Assembly (NCBI GenBank): GCA_029779845.1
Contig: JAKOZT010000037.1
Location: 142,083-206,082 of the forward strand
Reading direction: 5' to 3'
Length of the DNA stretch: 64,000 bases
From: Pseudomonadota bacterium
Lineage (GTDB): Bacteria > Pseudomonadota > Gammaproteobacteria > Burkholderiales > Burkholderiaceae_C
The translations under genes and the position numbers were made by a program. Below the pieces are notes generated by a model. That model was given only the letters and a program-made list of their open reading frames with translations. It searched no databases and had not been told where the DNA came from. Below, piece by piece: positions 28,607 through 37,005 of the stretch. How positions within the stretch are numbered: position 1 is the first letter of the stretch; each line of letters begins with the position of its first letter.

Positions 28607-29533
28607 ATGGGAATTCGCAGATCGCAGCTCCCCGAACGACTGGCAATTGCGGAGCTGAACGCCTTGAATGCGCGTCATGGCCACGCCTGCCGTCCGAGCA
28701 GCCGGATTCCCCCGAACCCATTGGGATCATTCAAGGCGGTGGAGCTGGAACCAGGGCTTCGGCTGTTCATTGCCGATGTCGAGCTTCCCGCAGGCGCGCC
28801 TGTCGAGAACCGCTACAACCAGGGGCTGTTCTGCAGTCTTTGCCTGGAAGGGCGCATGCACTGCCGCTTGAACGGCGATCCGGAGCCCATCGTCTTTCAG
28901 GCGGGCGATCTGTGGTTCCAGGAGATCGCGCCAGGGGACGTTTGGGTCAGCGAGCAGCAGGAACATGGCCGTTTCCGCAGCCTGTGCCTGGAGATAGACC
29001 GGACCTGGATGACGCAGCTTCCAGCGGATGCACCCCATGGTGCGCCCCTGCCCGCCACCGCGGCACTGCGCAAGTACGCTTCGGTCGCCTTCTACATGGA
29101 TGCGCAGACGCCGCCGCCCCGGCACCTCCGGTTGCGTGCCCTGGGGATGATGATGATGGCCGAAGCCCTGGACGCAGCCGCCAGGCACCCGCCGATCCTC
29201 TCCGCAAACGTCGTGCGCAGCCGCGATCTGCCGCTGCTCGCGGCCGCACGTTCGCTGATCGAGCGCGAGTACGAACAGGCTTGGACAATGGAGCAAATCG
29301 CGACGCGTGTCGGACTGCCCGTGCGTCGGCTGAACTCGGGCTTCCGGCAGGCTTTCGGCAGCACCGTGTTTGGTCACCTCCAGGCCGTCCGGATGGCAAG
29401 AGCCTATGACCTGCTCCGGCAAGGCAGGCCGGTCACTTCGGTAGCGCTGGAAGTGGGGTATGCCTCTCTCGGCAGCTTTTCCCGGGCCTATCGAGCGGCC
29501 TATGGGCGCGCCCCGAGCACCGATGCCGGCTGA
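28607..29533 (+). CDS. AraC-family regulator, PchR-like
   Basis: A 308-aa AraC/XylS-type activator. The C-terminal DNA-binding domain (about residues 215-300) has TMEQIATRVGLPVRRLNSGF followed by RQAFGSTVFGHLQAVRMARA, a pattern typical of PchR-like regulators of siderophore and outer-membrane receptor genes. The N-terminal domain would sense the ligand, often a ferric siderophore. It lies about 100 nt upstream of a TonB-dependent receptor gene on the same strand, with a Fur-box match between, which supports that role. Base composition drops here compared with the genes to the left, so this is probably the left edge of an acquired segment. Confidence 0.82.
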   Translation: MGIRRSQLPERLAIAELNALNARHGHACRPSSRIPPNPLGSFKAVELEPGLRLFIADVELPAGAPVENRYNQGLFCSLCLEGRMHCRLNGDPEPIVFQAGDLWFQEIAPGDVWVSEQQEHGRFRSLCLEIDRTWMTQLPADAPHGAPLPATAALRKYASVAFYMDAQTPPPRHLRLRALGMMMMAEALDAAARHPPILSANVVRSRDLPLLAAARSLIEREYEQAWTMEQIATRVGLPVRRLNSGFRQAFGSTVFGHLQAVRMARAYDLLRQGRPVTSVALEVGYASLGSFSRAYRAAYGRAPSTDAG

Positions 29534-29602
29534 CAGGGGGAGCGATCGGCACACAGTTGGCACCGTGAAGCAAAGCGGCATGCTGCGGAGCACAAGACAA
29601 TT

Positions 29603-29621
29603 GAGATTGATTCTTATTGTC
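29603..29621 (+). promoter_or_regulatory. Fur box upstream of the TonB-dependent receptor
   Basis: The 19-mer GAGATTGATTCTTATTGTC matches the Fur consensus GATAATGATAATCATTATC at 13 of 19 positions. It lies 13 nt before the receptor start, where bound Fe-Fur would block transcription initiation or early elongation. Iron-repressed expression of the receptor is the expected result. Confidence 0.7.
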
Positions 29622-29634
29622 ATGAGGTTCCGGC

Positions 29635-31785
29635 ATGTCCATCGGCCACGCGCGCGTCTCGCTCATCGTCACAACAGCCATTTGCGCAGCACCTGCCTAC
29701 GGACAGGCCGCCACCGAGGCCGAACCGGCGACATTGGACGCCGTGGTCGTGAGCGGCGCGCGCAAGCGCGTCGACAACCTTCAGGAAGTCCCGCAAAGCG
29801 CCACCGTCCTTTCTCGCGAACAAGTGCGGGAAGCACGCATCAACACCGTGGAACAGCTGCAGGCATTCGTGCCCAACTTCCGCGTCAACACCGCCGGCGG
29901 ACGCGGCGGCAAGGGAGCCATCTCGATCCGGGGGCTGTCGAACACGGATTTCTCCAAAGACCCTTCGGTCGGGGTCTACATCGACGACGTGCCGTTCACC
30001 GACCTGAGCGTCTACAGCAGCATCCTGTTCGATGTCGAGAGCATCGAAGTGCTGCGCGGCCCCCAGAGCACGCTGTATGGCGCGAACACCCCTGCGGGCA
30101 TCATCAACGTCGTCACGGCTCTGCCTTCGCGAGAGTTCGGCGGCGAAGCCGAGGTCGAGTACAGCAGCCGCAATACCTTGTTGACGCGCGCGCGTCTGAC
30201 CGGGCCGCTGGGTATGCAAGGCCTGACCGGCAGCCTGGCCCTGATCCGAGAAACTTCCGACGGCTTCATCACCAATCGTTTCAACGATCGTCCCTTCGAC
30301 AAGCGAAAGACCGAAGCGTTCCGGGGAAAACTGCGCTGGGAGCCCCATGCCGACTGGGACGCCAACCTCCTGTTGCAGCATGCCGAGATCGACGACACCG
30401 GCGGCCCATTCCACTACGTCCCCGTTGATTCGGGCGCCTATGCCGCAGCGGTGCCCGGCGCGCCTCGGCTGGGCCGCCAGGAGATCTGGCAGAACCGCAC
30501 GGATGGGCAGGTGGGCGGCAAGGAGTGGGTGGGCGCCCTGCGCGTCAACTACCATGGAGAGGCTTTCCAGCTTGCATCCATCACTTCGCATCGCCAGCGC
30601 AAGGAAAACTTTTCCAACTGGGATACGGACGACACCGCCAGCCCCTTCGACATCAGCCCATTGCTCGGGCTGCCGCCCGGCAGCTATCTGGTGCCGGGCA
30701 TCACCGGCATGTACGACGGCAAGACGCGGCAGACGACGCAGGAGTTCCGCATCCAGTCTCCGGCAGGTGCGCCGGAATCATTCATCTGGCTGGCCGGCAT
30801 CTATTTGAGTGATTCGACCGAAAATGGGTACGGCAGCTTCAGTATCGAAAATGCGCCGACTCCGCTGCAAACGGCGGACTTGAACTACAAGCAGTCCAGC
30901 CAGGCCGTCTTCGGCCAAAGCACATGGCGTTTCCTTGGCGATCGCCTCGGTCTGACCACCGGTCTGCGGTACGAGACCGTCGAACGCGAAGGCAACAATG
31001 CCAGCATTCCCAACCACGGCGGCAGCAAGCGATTCGACCAGTGGCTACCGCGCATCGGCATGGATTGGCGTTTCTCCAACGATTCCATGGCATATGTGGA
31101 CGTAGCCAGAGGCTGGAAGGCCGGCGGCTTCGCCATCGAATCGCCCGCCGGGCAGCCCTTTCGTTTTGATCCCGAGGTTGTCACCAACACCGAGATCGGC
31201 ATCAAATCGATCTGGCTGGACGGCCGCCTCTCCCTGAATGCAGCCCTGTTCCACATGGGAGCCAAAGACTATCAGGATACCGTCCGCGTGGACTCGTTGA
31301 CGCGCTACCTTTCCAACGCGGACAGGGTGCGCAACCGTGGTTTGGAAATCGAGGCGCAGTGGCGTCCGGCTCGTCAACTGGAACTGGGTGCGACATTCGG
31401 CTATCTGGATGCCAAGTACGTCGACTATGCCAACCCTGATGGCAGCAATTTCAACGGGAACCGAGTGGTTCTAACGCCCAAGCATTCGATCGGCGTCAAC
31501 GCAACCTGGCGCGCCGGCAATGGACTCTACGCGCGCGCAGACGTGATGCAGTACTCGGATTACTACTTCGACCGTGAGAATGCCCAGCGGCAGCCCGGCT
31601 ACACCTTGGTGAACGCCAAGATCGGCTACAAGCGCGACGCCTGGGAAGTGTTTGCTTTTGGCGAGAACCTGGCCAATGCGCACTATTACGAACGCATGTT
31701 CCCGGGAACCATGCACTCCAATCTTCAGTTCGGCTCCCCGGAGAAGCCGCGCCGCTTCGGCGTGGGTGCCAGGATCGATTTTTGA
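29635..31785 (+). CDS. TonB-dependent outer-membrane receptor
   Basis: A 716-aa TonB-dependent receptor. Signal peptide about residues 1-24, TonB box-like segment near LDAVVVSGAR, plug domain (about 45-160) with SIRGLSNTDF and EVLRGPQSTLYGANTPAGIINVVT, and a 22-strand barrel ending in aromatic F (ARIDF). The barrel has the IYLS, RYETVER and WKAGGFA landmarks of the broad siderophore/vitamin and uncharacterised-substrate group. The Fur box and the PchR-like regulator upstream suggest ferric-siderophore uptake. However, the hydroxylase operon nearby leaves open import of a hydrophobic substrate. Codon use is less GC-biased than in the surrounding genome. Confidence 0.9.
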   Translation: MSIGHARVSLIVTTAICAAPAYGQAATEAEPATLDAVVVSGARKRVDNLQEVPQSATVLSREQVREARINTVEQLQAFVPNFRVNTAGGRGGKGAISIRGLSNTDFSKDPSVGVYIDDVPFTDLSVYSSILFDVESIEVLRGPQSTLYGANTPAGIINVVTALPSREFGGEAEVEYSSRNTLLTRARLTGPLGMQGLTGSLALIRETSDGFITNRFNDRPFDKRKTEAFRGKLRWEPHADWDANLLLQHAEIDDTGGPFHYVPVDSGAYAAAVPGAPRLGRQEIWQNRTDGQVGGKEWVGALRVNYHGEAFQLASITSHRQRKENFSNWDTDDTASPFDISPLLGLPPGSYLVPGITGMYDGKTRQTTQEFRIQSPAGAPESFIWLAGIYLSDSTENGYGSFSIENAPTPLQTADLNYKQSSQAVFGQSTWRFLGDRLGLTTGLRYETVEREGNNASIPNHGGSKRFDQWLPRIGMDWRFSNDSMAYVDVARGWKAGGFAIESPAGQPFRFDPEVVTNTEIGIKSIWLDGRLSLNAALFHMGAKDYQDTVRVDSLTRYLSNADRVRNRGLEIEAQWRPARQLELGATFGYLDAKYVDYANPDGSNFNGNRVVLTPKHSIGVNATWRAGNGLYARADVMQYSDYYFDRENAQRQPGYTLVNAKIGYKRDAWEVFAFGENLANAHYYERMFPGTMHSNLQFGSPEKPRRFGVGARIDF

Positions 31786-31829
31786 AGTGGACATTGCGCA
31801 CCCGTGCCGGCGAGGCGATCGACCCCGGC

Positions 31830-32885
31830 TCAGAGCGACTCATCGGACTCTGAACGCTTTCGACTTTCGGCCTGACGGTACTGGGATGGCGAAACGCCAT
31901 GCCAGCGCTTGAAGGCCTGCGAGAAACAGGACGGGCTCGAATACCCCAGCCTCGCGGCGATGCCGCTCATTGCTTGACTGGGGTCGCGAACAAGCTCCGC
32001 CGCAAGCTCCGATCGGCCATCGGAAATCAGCGATCGAAACGTCTGACCCTCTCGTTGCAGCCGGCGCTTGAGGGTCCGCTTGCTCGTGTTGGTGAGCTTG
32101 CTGATCGTCTCCAGCGTGGGGATGGCCGGAGAGGTCGAGATCGTCAGGTATTCCTTGACGAGTTCACCGACGTGGACCGCCACGCGCCGTTGCTCGAGAA
32201 GGCGTCTGCAGACCTGGTCGCACATCGCCGCCGTGGTGGGGTTGGCGGTCGATGGCCTGTAGCCGAGCCACTTCGCGGGAAACGAAAGATGGTAGCGGGG
32301 ACCGCTGGTCGAGACCGGGGCCCCATTGACTGTCTGCAATCTCTCCGGGACACCGTAGATCCGCCCCCGACCGCCTTGCAGGAAGAATCCGCTGAGGCGG
32401 AACTTCGGTCCACCGACATCCTGGAGAAGCGCAGCGGCCGTTCCCATTTCTCGCTCCACCACGAAGCGCTTCAGGCTTGGCGCCAAGTCGGGGGGTGAAA
32501 AGGTCAGCAACGCCTCTTCGCCTCGAATGACCTTCTCGATCACCGAGTAGGCAAAGGTCAGATGGATGTAGCGCAAGGCCATGTCCACCGCGTCTCCAAG
32601 CGTGGCGCTGGAAATCAGCCCGTAGCCCCACATGCCGAAGGCGGAGAAGTGGCACCCCAGGCCAATGTCCAGGCCCAGGCCCGGCGGGCGGCCCACAGAA
32701 CGCAGCAGGTTGTCGATGACCCGGAGCTCTTGCGTCGCGGACAGCTTCGAGTTTGGATCCTGCAGCTGACCGAGCGTGAGCCGACTGCCCCGCAGCAGCG
32801 CCTCCGGCTGGACGCCGCGCTCGGCGCCCACCTCAAGCAGCTTCAACACGCCGGACGGATCTCGAGCGAAGTCCCAAAAACTCAT
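31830..32885 (-). CDS. AraC-family regulator with N-terminal Arabinose_bd domain
   Basis: A 351-aa regulator of the OruR/ArgR-like type. The N-terminal ligand domain (about residues 20-210) includes HFSAFGMWGYGLISSATLGDAVDMALRY, the typical core of this subfamily; the C-terminal helix-turn-helix pair (about 250-340) includes ETISKLTNTSKRTLKRRLQ and IAARLGYSSPSCFSQAFKRW. It is divergent from the ferredoxin-reductase/hydroxylase operon with a 191-nt gap, so it is the likely activator of that operon in response to its substrate. This is inferred from position. Confidence 0.88.
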   Translation of the reverse strand: MSFWDFARDPSGVLKLLEVGAERGVQPEALLRGSRLTLGQLQDPNSKLSATQELRVIDNLLRSVGRPPGLGLDIGLGCHFSAFGMWGYGLISSATLGDAVDMALRYIHLTFAYSVIEKVIRGEEALLTFSPPDLAPSLKRFVVEREMGTAAALLQDVGGPKFRLSGFFLQGGRGRIYGVPERLQTVNGAPVSTSGPRYHLSFPAKWLGYRPSTANPTTAAMCDQVCRRLLEQRRVAVHVGELVKEYLTISTSPAIPTLETISKLTNTSKRTLKRRLQREGQTFRSLISDGRSELAAELVRDPSQAMSGIAARLGYSSPSCFSQAFKRWHGVSPSQYRQAESRKRSESDESL

Positions 32886-33076
32886 TGGAAGAAACCCTCA
32901 GAGCCGAGCAATGTGGCCTCTTTTCTAAAGTCTGGCACGCTTCTTCGGATTGAGCAAGCGGCTCGGAATATCGAAGATCCGCCCGCAACGAACGGCCGAA
33001 CTCTTCGATCGCCATGCCTCCACAGTCCGCTCCTCCCGGCCCTCGCCCACATCGACATCACCCCACGGAATAGCCG

Positions 33077-34114
33077 ATGTTCTCCTTCTTTTCTCGCGCG
33101 AAGCCGGTCACCGCAACGATCAACGGAAAGCCGATCGAGGTACGACCCAAGGAAACGATCCTCACGGCCGCCCTGCGAAACGGAATTCCGTTTCCGCACA
33201 GCTGCCGAGTCGGTGGATGCGCCACCTGCAAGTGCAGATTGCTGAGCGGGAACGTAAGGCAACTGACCGATGCGTCCTATCTCCTTTCCGACGAGGATCT
33301 CGACAACCGTTTCGTGCTGGCCTGCCAGAGCATCCCCCGAAGCGACGTCGAGATCGAAGTGGACAACGCGGCGGCAGCGGCGGCACGCCGGACCCGGGCC
33401 AAGGTGCTGTCCCGAGACCGATTGACGCATGACATCGTGCGCCTGCGGGTTCAGTTGGAGGAAGCGCTTCCCTATCGGGCCGGCCAGTTTGCGATGCTGG
33501 AGTTCGATGCGCTGCCCGGTGCGCCCCGCAGCTACTCGTTCGCATCGCCACCGAATCCGGACGGGCAAACCAGCTTCTTCGTCCGAAGAGTTCCCGGCGG
33601 CGTCTTCTCCACCTTCGTGCACGAAGGTGGCGTCGTCGGCTCGCATCTGAGCATCGAGGGGCCGATGGGTGACTTCTGGCTGCGCCCGGGATCCGGCCCG
33701 CTCCTGATGGTCGCCGGCGGCAGCGGATTGGCTCCGATCTTGGCGATGCTGGCAGAGCGCCTGGAGGAAGGAGAGTCGCGCCCCGTGCACCTCTACTTCG
33801 GCGCGCGCGCTCGCGATGATCTCTACGGGCGAGATTCCATCGGCAGGCTGCAAGCCCAATGGGGATCGAACTTCAGCTTTGTTCCGGTGCTTTCCGCCGA
33901 GCCCGTCGGGTCGGAATGGACGGGGCCGAGAGGCATGGTGGCCGACTTTCTCCCGCCCCAGGTCGCGAGGAACGCCGAGGCCTATCTCTGCGGTCCGCCT
34001 CCCATGGTCGATGCCGCCTTCGAGAAGCTGCTGAGCGCCGGCGCCCCGCGAGAACACATTCGCGCCGACCGTTTCACGACGCTGAAAGACGGCCCGATTT
34101 CCTCGGCGGCCTGA
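33077..34114 (+). CDS. XylA-like NADH:ferredoxin oxidoreductase of a membrane monooxygenase
   Basis: An electron-transfer protein of 345 aa. The N-terminal plant-type [2Fe-2S] domain has cluster cysteines C43, C48, C51 and C83; the FAD domain has R151-S-Y-S154; and the NAD domain has VAGGSGLAPILAML and YLCGPPPMVDAAF. The domain order (Fe-S, FAD, NAD) and the C-terminus ADRF are those of xylene monooxygenase reductase XylA. It should pass electrons from NADH to the AlkB/XylM-type hydroxylase encoded 23 nt downstream, and no separate rubredoxin is needed. First gene of the operon, divergent from the AraC regulator. Confidence 0.88.
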   Translation: MFSFFSRAKPVTATINGKPIEVRPKETILTAALRNGIPFPHSCRVGGCATCKCRLLSGNVRQLTDASYLLSDEDLDNRFVLACQSIPRSDVEIEVDNAAAAAARRTRAKVLSRDRLTHDIVRLRVQLEEALPYRAGQFAMLEFDALPGAPRSYSFASPPNPDGQTSFFVRRVPGGVFSTFVHEGGVVGSHLSIEGPMGDFWLRPGSGPLLMVAGGSGLAPILAMLAERLEEGESRPVHLYFGARARDDLYGRDSIGRLQAQWGSNFSFVPVLSAEPVGSEWTGPRGMVADFLPPQVARNAEAYLCGPPPMVDAAFEKLLSAGAPREHIRADRFTTLKDGPISSAA

Positions 34115-34137
34115 ACCTTTCGTTCCAGGAGACAAGC

Positions 34138-35301
34138 ATGATGCTCTTGCACTATCTGAAGTATTTCCTCTTCCACGCGGTCGGCGCTGCCGCCTGTGTC
34201 GCGATCTTCGCCGGCGGCATATGGACGCCGGCGGGATTCGCGGCCATCCTGATCTACTACGTCGTCGGCGATGCGATCTTCGGCGACGACAGATCGACGC
34301 CGAGGTATGGCCTTCAGTGGCTCCTCACCGCGCAGTTGTGGCTGGCACTGCCGCTGGTCTCGGCAATCGTGTTCGCGATGCTCTGGAGTGTGAGCACCGG
34401 AGACTTCGGTGGAGTGGGACGGTGGATCCAGGCTCAAACCGGCTTCGACGTCTTCGCGGCGCGTGCCGCCACGGACGGGTGGGAGCACGCGGCGGGCGTC
34501 TTGCTCACCATTCTGATGATCGGCATCTGCGGAACGATTCCCGCGCACGAACTCACTCACCGCACCTGGGATCCGATGTCAATGCTGGTGGGCCGCTGGC
34601 TTCTGGCGTTCAGCTTCGACACGAACTTCTCGATCGAGCACGTCTACGGACACCATCGCTACGTCTCCACCGTTGACGATCCGGCGACGGCACCGCGCGG
34701 CCGCAGCGTCTACTTCCACGTCCTCGCTTCGACCCTCAAGGGCCATCGCAGCGCATGGAACATCGAGAAGCGCCGGCTTCAGCGGGACGGCAGGACGGTT
34801 CTTTCGCCTCGCAACGCCGTCCTGCGCGGCATTGCGATGAGCGGCTTGCTGCTCGTCGCCGCTTACGAGATCGCCGGAGCAACCGGGGTGCTGGTCTTCA
34901 CGGCCTGCGCGCTGGGCGCGAAGGCGCTGCTCGAGATCGTGAACTACATGGAGCACTATGGAATGGTTCGGAACCCGGCGCTGCCGGTTCAGCCGCGCCA
35001 CTCCTGGAACACCAACCGCCGCATCAGCTCCTGGTCGATGTTCAACCTGACCCGGCATTCCCATCACCATGCCCAGGGCGAGGTTCCCTACCAGGACCTC
35101 AAGCCGATGCCGGATGCCCCGCAAATGATCACCGGCTATCTGACGACCATCATCGTCACACTGATTCCCCCGCTGTGGCACAGGTTGATGACGCCGAAGA
35201 TTCTCGAGTGGGACCGCGTCCACGCCTCTGCCGAGGAGAAGCTGCTGGCCAGGAACGCCAATGCGGCGAGCGGGATCCGCGCCCTTCAGGCACGGAGCTA
35301 G
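34138..35301 (+). CDS. AlkB/XylM-type membrane di-iron hydroxylase
   Basis: An integral-membrane di-iron monooxygenase of 387 aa. All histidine boxes are present: H137-E-L-T-H141, H168-V-Y-G-H172-H173, the NYMEHYG box with H273, and a third H-box of the LTRHSHHH type (307-311). The region around 200-225 (IEKRRLQRDG) and the C-terminus are more like xylene monooxygenase XylM than like P. putida AlkB. It should hydroxylate a terminal or benzylic methyl group; the substrate is unknown. AGGAG is upstream; either of two adjacent ATGs (34138, 34141) could be used. About six membrane helices are visible. Uses the preceding reductase directly. Confidence 0.9.
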   Translation: MMLLHYLKYFLFHAVGAAACVAIFAGGIWTPAGFAAILIYYVVGDAIFGDDRSTPRYGLQWLLTAQLWLALPLVSAIVFAMLWSVSTGDFGGVGRWIQAQTGFDVFAARAATDGWEHAAGVLLTILMIGICGTIPAHELTHRTWDPMSMLVGRWLLAFSFDTNFSIEHVYGHHRYVSTVDDPATAPRGRSVYFHVLASTLKGHRSAWNIEKRRLQRDGRTVLSPRNAVLRGIAMSGLLLVAAYEIAGATGVLVFTACALGAKALLEIVNYMEHYGMVRNPALPVQPRHSWNTNRRISSWSMFNLTRHSHHHAQGEVPYQDLKPMPDAPQMITGYLTTIIVTLIPPLWHRLMTPKILEWDRVHASAEEKLLARNANAASGIRALQARS

Positions 35302-35362
35302 GCAATCCTCGACTGTTCAGCGCTCGGCTCTAGGCGGCAGTTGAGTCGATGCCGGAGTACCT

Positions 35363-36985
35363 ATGGAATTTGACTACGTGATCGTCGGCGGCGGATCGGC
35401 TGGCGCGACGCTGGCCTCGCGACTGAGCGAGGATCCCGGAACCAATGTGTGTTTGCTGGAAGCCGGCGGGCGGGGCGACAGCATCCTGGTCCGCGCCCCG
35501 GCTGCCGTCGTCACGATGCTTCCCGGCCGCGGGAAGATCAACAACTGGGCCTTGCAGACCGTCCCGCAGCCGGGCCTGTTCGGCCGCAAGGGGTATCAAC
35601 CGCGCGGACGAGCCCTGGGCGGATCATCCGCCATCAACGCCATGCTCTATGTGCGCGGCCAACGACAGGATTACGACGGATGGGCAGACCTCGGCTGTCA
35701 CGGCTGGGAGTGGGATTCCGTTCTTCCGTATTTCAAGAAGGCCGAGAACAACGCCTGGGGTGCGGATGAAGATCATGGCGGCGCCGGTCCGCTGCATGTC
35801 TCCGACCAGCAGTCTCCCAGACCGATCACGCGTGCCTTCGTAGAAGCCGCCCATCGGCAGGGGATGCCACTCTGCAAGGACTTCAATACCGGTGACAACG
35901 AAGGCGTCGGCCTCTACCAGGTCACCCAGTTTCACGACAGTGAACGAAACGGCGAACGCTGCTCAGCGGCGGCCGCTTACCTTCACCCCCTGCTCGGCCA
36001 ACGACCGAACCTGACCGTCCTCACGCAGACACGCACCACCAGGATCCTGTTCGAAGGCAAACGGGCCGTCGGCGCAGCCTGTCGCCGGAGCGGTCAGGAT
36101 CACGAGGTGCGAGCCAGGCGCGAAGTCGTTGTCGCTGCAGGCGCCTTTGGATCCCCCCAGCTCCTGCAGCTCTCCGGGGTCGGTCGGGTTGAAGATATCG
36201 CCCGCCATGGAATCCGCATGGTCCACGAGCTCCCCGGTGTCGGACAGAACCTGCAAGACCACCTCGATTTCATCCTTGCATGCAAGTCGAAGGACACCGA
36301 CAACTTTGGCATCGGCCTGGCCGCGGCCGCCCACATGCCTGGCCACATCGCTCAGTGGAGCCGAGACGGAACGGGGATCATCGCCACCCCGTTCGCGGAG
36401 GGTGCCGCCTTCTTCAAGAGCGATCCCTCCATCGAGCGGCCCGACCTGCAGCTGCACTTCGTGATCTCGATCGTCGATGATCATGCGCGCAAGCTCCACG
36501 CCGGCTACGGCTATTCCTGCCACGTCTGCGTGCTTCGCCCGTTCTCGCGCGGAGCGGTGTTCCTCCAGTCGGGCGATCCGCTGGCCGACCCCGGAATCGA
36601 TCCTCGCTTCCTGTCCGACGACAGAGACCTCGCCATGCTGATCCGGGGCGCCAGGATGACCCGGGAGGTTCTCTTGTCGGAGCCCTTGGCCGGGTATTGC
36701 CACAAGGAGCTGTTCGGAATTCGAGACGGCATGACCGACGCGCAATGGGAACACCACATCCGCTCGCGTGCCGACACGATCTATCACCCCGCGGGTACCT
36801 GCAGGATGGGTGTCGACGAGATGGCCGTCGTGGATCCCGAACTTCGCGTGCGAGGACTCGAAGGGATCCGCGTGGTGGATGCATCCGTGATGCCGACTTT
36901 GGTCAGTGGCAACACCAACGCGCCGACGATCATGATCGCCGAGCGTGCTGCCGACCTCATCCGTGGTGACTCATTGCACGACTGA
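35363..36985 (+). CDS. GMC-family alcohol dehydrogenase (AlkJ-like)
   Basis: A flavin-dependent alcohol oxidoreductase of 540 aa. FAD motif GGGSAGATLASRL at residues 9-21; GMC signatures GRALGGSSAINAMLYVRG and GAFGSPQLLQLSGVG; catalytic histidine in YHPAGTCRMG and the partner region NTNAPTIM. It resembles AlkJ and choline-dehydrogenase-type enzymes, which oxidise alcohols to aldehydes and pass electrons to the quinone pool. Third gene of the hydroxylase operon (61-nt gap), fitting oxidation of the alcohol made by the hydroxylase. No aldehyde dehydrogenase follows within the window. It converges with the FadB-like gene. Confidence 0.9.
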   Translation: MEFDYVIVGGGSAGATLASRLSEDPGTNVCLLEAGGRGDSILVRAPAAVVTMLPGRGKINNWALQTVPQPGLFGRKGYQPRGRALGGSSAINAMLYVRGQRQDYDGWADLGCHGWEWDSVLPYFKKAENNAWGADEDHGGAGPLHVSDQQSPRPITRAFVEAAHRQGMPLCKDFNTGDNEGVGLYQVTQFHDSERNGERCSAAAAYLHPLLGQRPNLTVLTQTRTTRILFEGKRAVGAACRRSGQDHEVRARREVVVAAGAFGSPQLLQLSGVGRVEDIARHGIRMVHELPGVGQNLQDHLDFILACKSKDTDNFGIGLAAAAHMPGHIAQWSRDGTGIIATPFAEGAAFFKSDPSIERPDLQLHFVISIVDDHARKLHAGYGYSCHVCVLRPFSRGAVFLQSGDPLADPGIDPRFLSDDRDLAMLIRGARMTREVLLSEPLAGYCHKELFGIRDGMTDAQWEHHIRSRADTIYHPAGTCRMGVDEMAVVDPELRVRGLEGIRVVDASVMPTLVSGNTNAPTIMIAERAADLIRGDSLHD

Positions 36986-37005
36986 GGTCTCCGGAAAGAC
37001 CGGCT

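Noticed and set aside
32886..33076. Sigma-54-like promoter in the gap before the hydroxylase operon
   Set aside because: A TGGCAC is present at about 32931-32936, but the -12 part (TTCGG) does not keep the GC of TTGCW. The regulator is AraC-type, not an NtrC-type activator.
36986..37001. Terminator between the GMC gene and the FadB-like gene
   Set aside because: A 5-bp stem GGTCT/AGACC is visible, but it is short and lacks a T-run, so I do not list it.
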